From NCBI GenBank assembly GCA_030431455.1, contig JAUIJE010000009.1, positions 248,001 to 312,000 of the forward strand: a stretch of DNA of 64,000 nt, in the 5' to 3' direction. Origin of the DNA: a bacterium (lineage in GTDB: Bacteria > Myxococcota > UBA727 > JAUIJE01). The notes beneath the pieces are model-generated. The model was given only the letters and a program-made list of their open reading frames with translations, did not search any database and had not been told where the DNA came from. Below, one piece after another: positions 35,856 to 45,600 of the stretch. How positions within the stretch are numbered: the stretch's first letter is position 1; each line of letters starts with the position of its first letter. Position numbers and translations under genes: made by a program.

Positions 35856-37621
35856 CCGTCGAACAGCGGGGCCCGGCCGGACAGGTCGGGGGCGGTGAGG
35901 GCCCGGCGCCGGGACGCGGGCAAAAGTTGGCGCAAGATGGCGAGGGCCGCGCCGGGGGCGGGGAGCTCGCCGATGTCGATCACGGTGCGGTCCCGGGTGT
36001 CGTCCTTCATCGCCGCGTCGAGGTCCGAGAGCAGGCGGCGCGCGCTGGGCTCGTCGAGGTCGTGGCGGTGGCTGATCAGGCGGGACAGGCGCACCTCGTC
36101 GTCACAATGTAAATGGAACCGTCGGGCCCGGACCGAGAGCAGGTCGGCGGCGTGGGCCCCTTCGATGACCACGCCCGCGGCGGCGAACCGGGTGCCGATC
36201 TCGTTGGCCAGGGCCTTGCGGAAGGCGGGGTCGTCGAGGAGTTGGCCGGCCCGGACCTGGTCGATGTCCGAGTGAATGCCGAGGGTGATGTCCCGCCCGT
36301 CGAGGGTGGCGCGGTAGTAGGGCGGGTCTTTGTCTGGCTCGAGCACAAAATCGTGGTCGAACAACGCGGCCACGAGTTGGGGACCCGACCGCGTGTCGTC
36401 GTCCAGGGATTGCTCGAGCAGCGCGCAGGCCCGGGCCACCACCGAGGTGTTGACGTAATGATGCTGCAACCGTTGGGCGACCGAGGCGCCCACCTGGGTC
36501 TTGCCCACGTAGGCGAGCCCGGTGATCGCGATGTGAAACGTGCGGCCCCGCAGGTACAGCTCCTCGGTGGCCACCGGTTGGCCCATGGCCCGGACCTCGT
36601 CGAGGGTGACGGGGCGGCCCCCCCCGGTGAAGCCGGCCAGGTGGTTGACCGCGGCCACCACCTGGCCGCGCACGCGCTCGGTGCGGGCCTCGATCTCGGC
36701 CAGGGGGTCGCCCACGCTCATCACCTCGGGGCTCTGCTTGAGCGCGCGCAGGCGGCTCAGCTCGCGGACCGGTCGCGCCAAAAACTCGATGTACTTGCGG
36801 GCAAAAAATCGGGCCAGGAAGTTCGGCTCGCGGCGGCCCTGGGCGATGAGCCCGTCGAGGTAGCGGCGCAACAAGCGGTCCTCGTCGTCTTCGGACAGGT
36901 CGGCGTCGACCGCGAACCGGGCGAGATCGATGGCGGGGTCGCCCACCGCGGTCTTGTGCCACAACACCAACGACAGGGGCGCGCCCTCGTCGGCGATGAA
37001 CACGCTCACCCGCGGGTGGCCGTGCAACACCACCGGGCGCGCGGTGAGCCGAAACACGTGGTCCTGGGCGATGGCGAAGTTGCGCAGCGCCCGGGACAGG
37101 TCGGACATGGTCAAGGTGAGCAGGTCTTGGCCCAGGCCGTCGCGTTCGCGCTCGAGGAGCCAGGCGCGCACCTGCTGGGACACGGTCTTGTATTCCTCCA
37201 GCAGGGTCCGGCCTTTGATCCGGGGCAGCCGCTGGACGAGGTCGAACAGCGCGGCGCCGTGCACGGCCGCGAACACGTCCGCGATCTCGTCGACGTGCGC
37301 CGCGACCTCGTCGCGGGCCAGGGTGTGGCCGGGCAAAAACGGGTACACCACGTGCGCGGACGCCCCCTCCCCGCCGCCCCCGTCGAGGAGCACGGGGGGC
37401 GTGCGCAGCGGGGCCAACGCGGTGGCGAACGCGCGCAAGGCGCGGGCCTCGTGCACCAGGCCGCGCCCCTGGGGATCTTGGTCGATGCGCACCACCACGT
37501 CGCCGACGCGGAACGATCGGATGCTGCCGGTGGGCAACAGTTCGGTGCAGCTTTCGTCGGGGTGGCCCGCGGCTTCGGCGAGGCGAAGCACGTCGAGGGT
37601 GGAGACCGCGCCGTCGCTCAT
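35852..37621 (-). CDS. fusion of a degenerate aminoglycoside phosphotransferase-like domain and a cytidylate kinase-like domain
   Basis: The 589-residue product starts at ATG 37621, overlapping the lipA stop by four bases. Residues 1-330 follow the APH/ChoK pattern (FRVGDVVVRIDQDPQGRGLV, then VLHGHPRVSVFI and GDPAIDLARFA), but the catalytic HGDxxxxN reads HGHPRVSVF and the metal Asp of VIDW is missing. The lobe may therefore be a pseudokinase. Residues 375-589 have a Walker A motif (GLAYVGKTQVG) and CMK-like phrases (VNTSVVARACAL, DDPAFRKALANEIGTRF, VVIEGAHAADLL, DDEVRLSRLISHRHD). Such APH-kinase fusions exist in bacteria, but the substrate is not known to me. Confidence 0.8.
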   Translation of the reverse strand: MSDGAVSTLDVLRLAEAAGHPDESCTELLPTGSIRSFRVGDVVVRIDQDPQGRGLVHEARALRAFATALAPLRTPPVLLDGGGGEGASAHVVYPFLPGHTLARDEVAAHVDEIADVFAAVHGAALFDLVQRLPRIKGRTLLEEYKTVSQQVRAWLLERERDGLGQDLLTLTMSDLSRALRNFAIAQDHVFRLTARPVVLHGHPRVSVFIADEGAPLSLVLWHKTAVGDPAIDLARFAVDADLSEDDEDRLLRRYLDGLIAQGRREPNFLARFFARKYIEFLARPVRELSRLRALKQSPEVMSVGDPLAEIEARTERVRGQVVAAVNHLAGFTGGGRPVTLDEVRAMGQPVATEELYLRGRTFHIAITGLAYVGKTQVGASVAQRLQHHYVNTSVVARACALLEQSLDDDTRSGPQLVAALFDHDFVLEPDKDPPYYRATLDGRDITLGIHSDIDQVRAGQLLDDPAFRKALANEIGTRFAAAGVVIEGAHAADLLSVRARRFHLHCDDEVRLSRLISHRHDLDEPSARRLLSDLDAAMKDDTRDRTVIDIGELPAPGAALAILRQLLPASRRRALTAPDLSGRAPLFDG

Positions 37622-38505
37622 GACCGCGGCGGCACCGCGCGTTCGGCGTGGTAGCTCGACCGCACCAGGGGCCCGGCCTCGACGTGGGCGAAGCCCAAGC
37701 CCCGGGCCTCGTCGGCCAGCGCCGCGAACGTCTCCGGGGGCACGTACCGGTCCACCGGGAGGTGCCACGACGAGGGGCGCAGGTATTGCCCCAGGGTGAG
37801 GATGTCCACGTCGTGGGCGCGCAGGTCGCGGATCGCGCCGCGCACCTCGTCGTCGGTCTCGCCCAGCCCGAGCATGATGCCGCTCTTGGTCAGGCGCGCG
37901 GGGCACAGCCGCTTGGCGGTCTTGAGCACGTCGAGGCTGCGTTGGTACTGCGCGCCCGAGCGGATCTTTTTGGTCAGACGCGGCACCGTCTCGAGGTTGT
38001 GGTTGAACACGTCGGGGCGCCCGTCGTGCACCACGTGGGCGATGTCGCGTTCGCGCCCGGCGAAGTCGGGCACCAGCACCTCGAGCCCGGCGTCGGGGAG
38101 CGCGGCCCGGACCGCGTCGAGGCATTTCACGAAATGGTCCGCGCCCCCGTCGGGGAGGTCGTCGCGCGCCACCGAGGTGATCACCACGTGGCTCAACTGC
38201 ATCAAGGTCGCGGCCTCGGCCAGGCGCGCGGGCTCGTCGGTGTCGACCGGGGCCGGGCGGCTGGTGGTCTTCACGTCGCAAAACCGGCAAGCCCGGGTGC
38301 ACTCGTTGCCCAAGATCATGAACGTGGCCGTGCCCGCGGCCCAGCACTCGCCCATGTTGGGGCACGCGGCGGAGCTGCAGACCGTGTGCAGGCGCCGCGC
38401 GGACAACAGCTGGGCCAACGCGGTGGTGCGGCCCCGGCCGGGGGCTTTGACGCGCAGCCAGGGCGGCTTTTGCGCGGGGACATCGACGATGGGCAGACCG
38501 GCCAT
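37618..38505 (-). CDS. lipA: lipoyl synthase
   Basis: The 295-residue radical SAM enzyme inserts two sulfurs into protein-bound octanoate. The auxiliary cluster motif is CSSAACPNMGEC and the radical SAM motif is CTRACRFC. The family phrases DDLPDGGADHF, FNHNLETVPRL and LTKSGIMLGLGETDDEV are all present, as is the C-terminal RSSYHAE. The start at ATG 38505 gives the usual N-terminus (PPWLRVKAPGRG). It leads a three-gene operon with the APH/CMK-like fusion and an unknown gene, all with ATGA overlaps. It is divergent from phhA across 76 bases. No lipB is in the window. Confidence 0.97.
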   Translation of the reverse strand: MAGLPIVDVPAQKPPWLRVKAPGRGRTTALAQLLSARRLHTVCSSAACPNMGECWAAGTATFMILGNECTRACRFCDVKTTSRPAPVDTDEPARLAEAATLMQLSHVVITSVARDDLPDGGADHFVKCLDAVRAALPDAGLEVLVPDFAGRERDIAHVVHDGRPDVFNHNLETVPRLTKKIRSGAQYQRSLDVLKTAKRLCPARLTKSGIMLGLGETDDEVRGAIRDLRAHDVDILTLGQYLRPSSWHLPVDRYVPPETFAALADEARGLGFAHVEAGPLVRSSYHAERAVPPRS

Positions 38506-38568
38506 GGGCGATCCATACCAACCGCGCACCCCGCGGCAAACCGTGGTCGCGGCCCGCGGCCGGCTTGG

Positions 38569-38574
38569 TACAAC
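38569..38574 (+). promoter_or_regulatory. -10-like box for phhA, possible leaderless start
   Basis: TACAAC lies seven bases upstream of the phhA ATG at 38582. No Shine-Dalgarno sequence lies between. TTGG directly before it is part of the same GC-rich stretch and no clear -35 is visible. Confidence 0.4.
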
Positions 38575-38581
38575 CGCAGTC

Positions 38582-39406
38582 ATGAGCCAAGGCGCCTCCC
38601 CCCGTTCGCACCTGGTCGAGCTCGACCAGGACCACCCCGGGTTTCGGGACCGCACCTACCGGCAGCGCCGGGACACCATCGCCCAGATCGCCCACGGCTA
38701 CGTCGAGGGCCACGAGGTGCCGGCCGCCCCGTACACGCCGGAGGAGGACCGGGTGTGGCGTGAGGTGCTCGACGTGTTGCTCCCCCTTCACGCCGATTTG
38801 GCCGCCACGCCCTATCTGGTCGCGTACAAGAAGCTCGCTTTGCCCGCGGATCGGATTCCGCAACTGGCCGAGGTCAACCGTGACCTTCGGCCCGGCCACG
38901 GCATCTCCATGATGCCGGTGGCGGGGCTGGTCTCGCCGGCGGTGTTTTTGACCTATCTGTCCCGCGGGATCTTTTTGTCGACGCAGTATGTGCGCCACCA
39001 CTCCAAGCCGTTTTACACCCCCGAGCCCGACGTGATTCACGAGTTGATCGGCCACGCGTCGACCTTCGTCGACGAGGGCTTTGTCCGGCTGTCCCGGGCG
39101 TTCGGGGACGCGATGGTGGCCCAGCCCGACGACGAAGCGCGCGCGCTGAAGTTGATCCGCGCCTACTGGTACACCCTGGAGTTCGGCTTGGTCGAGGAAG
39201 CAGGCCGCCCCAAGGCCTACGGGGCCGGGCTGTTGTCGTCGGTGGGAGAGCTCCAGCGGTCGCAGCAAGGGCCCCACCGGCCGCTCGACCTCGATGAGGT
39301 GGGGGCGACCCCCTTCGATCCCACCGACTACCAATCGGTGTACTTCGTGGCCCGGTCGTGGGACAGCCTGCTCGAGGAGGTGCCGCAATGGCTCGCAAGT
39401 TTGTGA
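38582..39406 (+). CDS. phhA: phenylalanine 4-monooxygenase (aromatic amino acid hydroxylase)
   Basis: The 274-residue product matches the monomeric bacterial aromatic amino acid hydroxylases, which use Fe(II) and a pterin to convert Phe to Tyr. The iron ligands are His153 and His158 in HELIGH and Glu200 in TLEFGLVEE. FYTPEPDVIHEL and the C-terminal PFDPTDYQSVYFVARSW are typical of the family. A short N-terminus without a regulatory ACT domain is normal for bacterial forms. The stop overlaps the start of the next gene by 19 bases. No pterin-carbinolamine dehydratase gene is adjacent. Confidence 0.94.
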   Translation: MSQGASPRSHLVELDQDHPGFRDRTYRQRRDTIAQIAHGYVEGHEVPAAPYTPEEDRVWREVLDVLLPLHADLAATPYLVAYKKLALPADRIPQLAEVNRDLRPGHGISMMPVAGLVSPAVFLTYLSRGIFLSTQYVRHHSKPFYTPEPDVIHELIGHASTFVDEGFVRLSRAFGDAMVAQPDDEARALKLIRAYWYTLEFGLVEEAGRPKAYGAGLLSSVGELQRSQQGPHRPLDLDEVGATPFDPTDYQSVYFVARSWDSLLEEVPQWLASL

Positions 39407-40167
39407 TCATGGGGGCGGTGTTGGCGGTGTGTGCACTCACATTGGTGACGTGCGTGTCGTGCAGCAGCGACGAGCGGTTCCGCCGGGCCGCGACCCCCAC
39501 CGAAAAGGAGCAAGCCGACGCGTTGGCCCACCAAATGATCCAGAAGCTGGGCGGGGCCGCGGCTTGGGATGCCCTCGGCGGGGTGTCGTTCGATTTCATC
39601 GCCACCTTCGGCGGCATCCAGGCCACCTCGCGGCACCACGACTGGGACAAGCAGCGGGGCATGCACCGCCTGGTGATGGGCGAGGGCGACGACCGCACCG
39701 TGGTGTACACCGACCTGTGGGATCGCCACGCGGTAGTCGAGCGCAACGGCACGGTGCTGACCGGGGAAGAGGCCCAAGAGCTCGCGGACGAGGCCTGGGG
39801 CGCGTACATCAACGACGTGTACTGGTTGATCGCCCCCTACAAGGTGTTCGACGACGGGGTGCAACGCGCGGCGGTGGACGGCGACCTCCGCCTCACCTTC
39901 GACGACGGGGTGGGCTTGACCTCCGGCGATGCGTACATCCTCGACCTCGACGAGGACGGCACCCTGCGCGGCTGGAGCTTCCTGCTCGAGTCGGGCATCA
40001 GCGGGAGCTTCGCGTTCGAGGGCCGCCAGACCCAACACGGGGTGACGTTCTTTTCGCGCAAGGTCGCGTCGGTGGGCGAAATCTCGTTCGGCACCATCGA
40101 CGCGTCGGCGGACATGGCCACCGCGTTGTTCGCGCCGTTGCACCAGCACCGCTCAGCCGGCCAATGA
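39388..40167 (+). CDS. predicted lipoprotein, LolA-like fold suspected
   Basis: The 259-residue product starts at ATG 39388, inside the end of phhA, with CGAGGAGG as its ribosome site. The signal runs to LVTCVSC, with lipidation at one of the two Cys. The mature part has MIQKLGGAAAWDALGGVSF, a run AYINDVYWLIAPYKVFDDGV, and repeated beta strands. This combination recalls a widespread family of envelope proteins with a LolA-like beta sheet, in which 'NDxYWL..P.K..D' is conserved. The role of these proteins is not established. The 3' end overlaps the convergent acyltransferase gene by 15 bases. Confidence 0.82.
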   Translation: MARKFVIMGAVLAVCALTLVTCVSCSSDERFRRAATPTEKEQADALAHQMIQKLGGAAAWDALGGVSFDFIATFGGIQATSRHHDWDKQRGMHRLVMGEGDDRTVVYTDLWDRHAVVERNGTVLTGEEAQELADEAWGAYINDVYWLIAPYKVFDDGVQRAAVDGDLRLTFDDGVGLTSGDAYILDLDEDGTLRGWSFLLESGISGSFAFEGRQTQHGVTFFSRKVASVGEISFGTIDASADMATALFAPLHQHRSAGQ

Positions 40168-41451
40168 GGCCCGGGCCGCGTCGATCGACGCTTTGAGCCG
40201 GGCCCGGCGCCGCACGAGCTCTTCGCGCTCGCCCGGGTGGCGCAGCAACGCCCAAAAGGCGCGTGCATCGTGGGCCATGCGCTTGCGCCGCCGCACAAAG
40301 GCGTGCGCGTAGAGGCCCAAAAAGGGCGCGCTCACCCCGACCAACAACGCGACCTGGGGCTCGAGCCGCCAGCCCAGCCCGACCACGAGCGCGACGTGCC
40401 AGAGCGGAAACACCACCAAGCCACCGAGCAGGCGGACGGTGGCCCACATGTCGCGCGGGGCGCGCAGCAGAGGCGGCAGCAGGCGCAACAGCAGAAACGG
40501 CAGGCCGTACAAGAGCATGCCCGCGAGGGCGAGGGGGCCGCCCAGCAACAATGAAACGGCATGCCGCACCAAGTACAGGCTGAGCACGCCCTTGGTGTAG
40601 ATCATGTCGAGGTGGTCAGGGCCCAGGCCTCGCTTTTGCAACCCGTCGAGCAGCAGCGCGGTCTGTTCCCGCAGGGTCTCGAACCGCGCGGGGTCTTCGG
40701 TGCGCAGGCGCCGCGCCCCTTGCGCCACCCACTTGAGGGCCTGGTCGCGGCTTTGGCCTTCCCCGCGATAGACCTCGGACGCGAGCCACAAAAAGGGCAC
40801 ATCCTCGTCGGTGGCAGCGTGGACCATGACCCGGCGCAGGCGGTCTTCGACCTCGGCCATCAACCGCCGCACCGCGTCCGTCGGGTCCTGGTCGTCGGGG
40901 GCGGCAAAGTCGCGCGCGTCAAAGGGGGCGCCCACCTCGACGGTCACCACCGAACGAAACAGGGACTTGTCCTTGAAGTGCAGCCCCACGGGCACGATCT
41001 GCACCGGGCGCGCGGCCCCGATGGTGCGCACCGCGGACAGCGCCATGCGCGCCACCCCCGTGCGCAGCTCGACGAGGTCGGGGGCGCTGTGGCTGGTGCC
41101 TTCGGGAAAGATACACACCACGTCCCCCTCGCCGAGGGCGTGGTCGACGGCGGCGAAGGTCTTGTCGTTCTGTTTGGTGTCCGCGCCGTCGCGCTTGCGG
41201 TACACCGGCAACGCCCGCGCGCCCTTCACGATCCAGCTGAGCACCGGCATGCGAAACAGTGGCTCCTTGGCCAAAAAGCGCACCGGTCGTCGGGTGGACA
41301 GGGACACCAAGATGGGGTCGAGCAACGAGTTGGGGTGGTTGGCCACCAGGATGCAGGCCCCCTCATCCGGGACCCGTCCGGTGAGGGGCTCGAGCTTGTA
41401 GAACAGCCGCGCGGCCAAGCCGAACACGTACCGGATGAGGAAGTAGACCAT
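40153..41451 (-). CDS. PlsC-type acyltransferase with C-terminal membrane region
   Basis: The 432-residue product has the acyltransferase motifs ILVANHPNSLLDP (NHxxxxD), FPEGTSHSAPDL and a PVGLHF strand. These belong to 1-acylglycerol-3-phosphate acyltransferases and related enzymes of phospholipid or storage lipid synthesis. The C-terminal part (about 285-395) adds two to four hydrophobic helices (VRHAVSLLLGGPLALAGMLL and VVFPLWHVALVVGLGW) absent from minimal PlsC, a form known in bacteria as a bulky variant with unclear substrate. TACAGT seven bases before the ATG suggests a leaderless mRNA. Confidence 0.93.
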   Translation of the reverse strand: MVYFLIRYVFGLAARLFYKLEPLTGRVPDEGACILVANHPNSLLDPILVSLSTRRPVRFLAKEPLFRMPVLSWIVKGARALPVYRKRDGADTKQNDKTFAAVDHALGEGDVVCIFPEGTSHSAPDLVELRTGVARMALSAVRTIGAARPVQIVPVGLHFKDKSLFRSVVTVEVGAPFDARDFAAPDDQDPTDAVRRLMAEVEDRLRRVMVHAATDEDVPFLWLASEVYRGEGQSRDQALKWVAQGARRLRTEDPARFETLREQTALLLDGLQKRGLGPDHLDMIYTKGVLSLYLVRHAVSLLLGGPLALAGMLLYGLPFLLLRLLPPLLRAPRDMWATVRLLGGLVVFPLWHVALVVGLGWRLEPQVALLVGVSAPFLGLYAHAFVRRRKRMAHDARAFWALLRHPGEREELVRRRARLKASIDAARASLAG

Positions 41452-41458
41452 CGGCGCG

Positions 41459-41464
41459 ACTGTA
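41459..41464 (-). promoter_or_regulatory. -10 box for a leaderless acyltransferase transcript
   Basis: On the reverse strand TACAGT (complement of 41459-41464) is followed by seven bases and the ATG at 41451. There is no Shine-Dalgarno sequence. Confidence 0.5.
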
Positions 41465-41493
41465 CTGCGGCGGGCGCGCGGTGGTCACGTCGC

Positions 41494-42552
41494 TCAGCGC
41501 GGGGCCAGCTCAGCGGGGGCGACCCAGTCTTCGTTGCCCCGGTCGTCGCGGACCTTCCACTTGCCGTCCTTCTTCTCGATCACCTTCGCGCGGCGCCCTT
41601 TGGGCACGCGTTCGCCTTCGACCACCGTCTCATCGCTGAACTCGAAGTTGTACTCCTTGTCCAACGCTTGGTTGCGTTTCTTCTTGCCCACAATGATGTT
41701 GCTGGTGGCGCGTTGGAAACCGTAGCTTGATTCGACGTCGCTCATTTTCGCGCCCCCCTTGCCCGAGGCCTTGAACGACTTTTTCTGCTCAGCGGTGAGG
41801 CCATCGATGCCGTCCACCATCTTGTCTGCAGCGACATTGGCGCCTTGGGTCCCGATCTGCCGGTAGAAATGGCTGACCACGTGGATGACCTCGCCGTCTT
41901 CCCACCGGAAGCGCACCATCACCGGGTCCGCCCCGTATTGTTGTTGCATCTGCCGAGAAGAGGCGAGGACCTTGACCCGCTTCTTGTCGAGGATCTTGAT
42001 CGGGTAGCTGCCCCCCTCGAGCCACCATTGGGGTTGGGTGTTTTTGGTGAGCAGCACCCCGGCCATGATGTTGTCGTCCTTCTGCTTCACCTGGACGGCG
42101 GTGACGTGGTCGCCGGTGCCACGTCCGTTGTGGGCGATGGTGTGGGGGAAAGCCTTCTGCACGACGTTGAGCAAGGCCCAGTCGGTGGTGTAGAGCAGCC
42201 CACCGGCCCGAACGAACTTTGCGATCCGCTGCACCCCGGCCGCGGGCATGGTGCCGGGGCAGTTGACCATCACGATCTGGTTGGCGTGAAGATCCGTGTG
42301 CTGCACTTGGTTCGGCTGGATCACGGTGTGGCGAATGTGCGCGGCTTGGAGCACGGACTCGATGTGGTCCATGCTGCCTTTGACCACGATGATCTCTTTG
42401 CCCTTCACGCTCTTGAGCAGCTGAAGGTCCTCGGGGCGCTCGGTCTTCATCCGCATCTCGAGCAGCTCGGCCGCGGCCGCTTCGGCGGCTTCACCGGCCC
42501 AGGCGGGGGCGGAGAGGGTCAGGGCAAGGGCCAAAACGATGGGCGTCCGCAT
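41494..42552 (-). CDS. secreted hypothetical protein with C-terminal SH3-like domain
   Basis: The 352-residue product starts at ATG 42552 with GGAGG five bases away. The signal peptide is IVLALALTLSAPAWA. The central part (about 45-245) alternates strands and helices and reads like a Rossmann-like, amidotransferase-type fold used by DUF4159-class proteins (KFVRAGGLLYTTDWALLNVV and DGEVIHVVSHFYRQIG), with no catalytic Cys-His pair evident. After a charged linker, residues 300-352 (VPKGRRAKVIEKKDGKWKV and EDWVAPAELA) form an SH3b-like domain, often cell-wall binding. The ribosome site lies within a hairpin, described separately. Function is unknown. Confidence 0.8.
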   Translation of the reverse strand: MRTPIVLALALTLSAPAWAGEAAEAAAAELLEMRMKTERPEDLQLLKSVKGKEIIVVKGSMDHIESVLQAAHIRHTVIQPNQVQHTDLHANQIVMVNCPGTMPAAGVQRIAKFVRAGGLLYTTDWALLNVVQKAFPHTIAHNGRGTGDHVTAVQVKQKDDNIMAGVLLTKNTQPQWWLEGGSYPIKILDKKRVKVLASSRQMQQQYGADPVMVRFRWEDGEVIHVVSHFYRQIGTQGANVAADKMVDGIDGLTAEQKKSFKASGKGGAKMSDVESSYGFQRATSNIIVGKKKRNQALDKEYNFEFSDETVVEGERVPKGRRAKVIEKKDGKWKVRDDRGNEDWVAPAELAPR

Positions 42553-42556
42553 CAGT

Positions 42557-42573
42557 ACCTCCAAAGTGGAGGT
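42557..42573 (-). promoter_or_regulatory. hairpin masking the ribosome binding site of the gene at 42552
   Basis: In the mRNA sense, ACCTCCA, loop CTT and TGGAGGT form a 7-bp stem with a three-base loop that contains the whole GGAGG site, four bases before the ATG. The 5' arm is itself an anti-Shine-Dalgarno sequence. Such a structure could limit translation until melted by heat, a protein or an sRNA. Confidence 0.5.
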
Positions 42574-42630
42574 GTGAACGGAGGGCCCCCCAGAAAGTTT
42601 CAGATCTGGCGCGGCGCTTTTGGGTGGGGC

Positions 42631-45600
42631 TCAGCCCCCTTGTTGGTTGTAGCAGCTGCCCGGGCCACACCCGGTGCAGGTGTAAGTGAACTCCACCGTG
42701 CAGGAGCTGCTGCAGCCGTCGCCGTCTTGGGTGTTGCCGTCGTCGCAGAACTCGCCGAGGTCGGGGTTGAGCACCTCGATGATGCCGTTGCCGCACACCC
42801 CTTGGAAGGTCGGCGCCCCGGTGGCGTCCGCGACCCACCCGAGCCCCAGGGTGCACGCCCGCGAGCACCCATCGTCGTCGTTGTTGTTGCCGTCATCGCA
42901 TTCTTCGCGCGCGGGGTCGAAGGCGCCGTCACCGCATTCGGGGGGCACGTTCCACCCGTCGGCGTTGGAGGCTGTCGTCACCGCCCCCACGTACCCGGGC
43001 CCGATGTTGGCCACGTCGGACACGTTGGGGATGTTGACGTCGGGCGTGCCCCGGACGTCGACGAACGCGGGCGAGCCGTCGGGGTTGCCGCTTTTCACCA
43101 ATCCAAAGAGGGTGTCGGTGTAGCGGAACGTGCCGATGATCGACGGCCCGTCGGTGACCCCGCTGATCGCGAGTTCGTTGACACCGTCGTCGCTGTACAG
43201 GCTGATGTCGTAGAAGGTCTTGCCCGGCGCGTCGATGTACATGTTGCCGTCAGAGTTCACTTCGCCGTAGCCGGTCATGTAGATGTCCCCGCAGCGGTGG
43301 TCGAAGCTCGCGGTGGGGTCGATGGTGATGCCCTTGCCGAGGGTGATGTGGGCGGGGGCGGCGAGGCGGCCGTTGTCTTTGACCTCGAGCACGCTGACCT
43401 CGAAGCTCCCCGGCCCCGCGCCGGTGAGCTGACCTTGCTGGTCGATGCGCACGCAGCCGAGCAGCCCATAGGGGCTCTCGTACTTGACGTGGCCACCGTG
43501 CACCACGAGGTTGCTTTGGGCGGTGAGGTTGGTGTCGTCGAGCAGGTGATCCCCGCCCTCGACCACCAGGGTATCGGCGGCGAGGGTGCCGCTGGCCACG
43601 GTCATGGGCGCGTCGACGACCAGTCGAGAGACGTTGAAGTAGCCCGGGAGGTCGACGGTGGGCACGAGGGGGGCGGCCGGGCGCAGGGCCAGCTCGTCGT
43701 AGTAGTTCACGTAGGGGGTGATGCTGAAGTTGCCGCGCACCTCGATGGGCAGGTTGATCCAGAGGGTGGCGAAGTTCGCTTGGTCCCCGGACAACGACGC
43801 GTCGCCGAGGGAGATGATGCGGCTCCCCGGGCGCGCGGCGTAGAAGTACAGACCGTTGCCGAGGAAGTCATCGTTGCGCAGGTCCAGCGAAGACACAGTG
43901 ACATTGCCGCCGATGTAGCGGTTGAAGTTGCCGGACATGTCCTGGGTCGAGGTCAGGCGCGGCAAACGGGCCCCATCCTCGGCCACAAGCTCGCGGAAGG
44001 TGGGGGTGAGGAGCACGGTGCCCTCCGGGTTCTGGAAGTTGGAGCGGAACCAAGCGCCCCCGCTTTGGTTGAAGCTGCCGAGGCGCAGGGTGGCGTCCGG
44101 CCCCATGGTGAACTCGCCGCCCCCCACGAAGCTGTTTTGGGTCTGGAGAATCGAGGAGCCGAGGAGCTCAAAGCCCGCGGCGTCCCCGCGGTAGCCGCTG
44201 GAGAGATTCAGGTAGGCGCCGTCCTCGACGCGGATGGTGACGTTGGAGCCGGCGTCGAAGATGGGGATGCTGCAGGCGGCGAAGGCGAACGCGGGGACGC
44301 GCACAATGCCACTGGCGGTGGACGGGAACACGCAGTCGTTGCCGATGCCGGGCGCGGTGGAGGCGGGCTCGCCCCCGGTGAGCCAGTTGCCCGGCTTGGT
44401 CCAGTCGTCGTCGATGGCGCCGCTCCAGGTGTGGGGCGAGCGGGGGAACCACCGGCAGGTGGCGGCGTCGCAGCCTGCGCCCACGCCTTCACATTCCTCG
44501 CCGAGCCCGGTCTGTACGATGGTGTCGCCGCAGGTCTCGTTCCACCCGGTGGGGGGCGACACCCCGGCGGGGAGGATCGCCGGGATGGTGCGGAACATGT
44601 TGGGGTTGGTCCCGCTGCTGCTCACCGAGAGGTCGCGGAGGTTGGCGGTGTCGAGCACGGTGTTGGCGGTGGGGGCCAGATACCAGGGGAGCTCGCCGGG
44701 TTGGCCAAAGGGGTTGTACCCGGTGCCGACCACCGGGAGGGGGCGGCCCGGATCGCCGCGCAGAATCAGGGTGCCGTCGACGACGAAGTCGGTGCTGCGT
44801 CCGAGGTAGAGGCCGGCGCACTGGTCGGGCTGGGACGCAAACTCCAGCGTGGTGTTGGGTTGCTGGGCGGGCACGTCGAAGGTGAAGTCGTGCAGCACCG
44901 CCTTTCCGGGGATGAACACCGTGGCGGTGCCCGCGGCGTCAAGCGGGTCGTGGGCGACGAGCCCGTTGTTGTGTTCGAACGACGGGGGGAGGCTGAGGGC
45001 CGACTTGAACCGTAGGGTCGCGGGGGCGCCAAAGCTCGTCGCGTCCGCGGCGAGGAACTGGTCGGCGATGAAGCTCGCGGTGTTGGTCGGCGCGCCGGTG
45101 TTGGTCGCCGACCCGGTCCCGGTGAAGACGACCTGGGCGACGCTGAGGCTCCCGCTGGCGTGGGCGACGTCTCCGGCCACGGTCAGCGATTCACCGCCGA
45201 CGGTGCCGCCCGCGAGGGCCAGGGTGCCGCCCGATGCAATGTCACTGTTGGTGACGGTCCAGGTGCCCCCCGGGCCCACCGACAGGGTGCCCGCGACGGA
45301 GAGGTCGCCGGTGACCGTGCCCGCCACCGCGACGGTGCCCGTGGCGGAGAGCTGGCTTGCCACCGGCTGCCAGGTGGCGCCGGCGCCGACGTTCAGGGTG
45401 CCGGCGACGACAAAATCCGCGCTGGTGGTTTGGCCGGGGGCGAGGTCGGTGGTGACCCCGGGGTTGACCTCGGCGGGCGCGTTGAGGGCCCCGCCATTCT
45501 GCGTGAAGGTGCCGTCCGCGTCGAACACCAGAGGGTTGATGACAGAGACATTGTCGCCCAAGGTGGCGTCGGCGACGATCAGGCCGAGGGGGGCGACACC

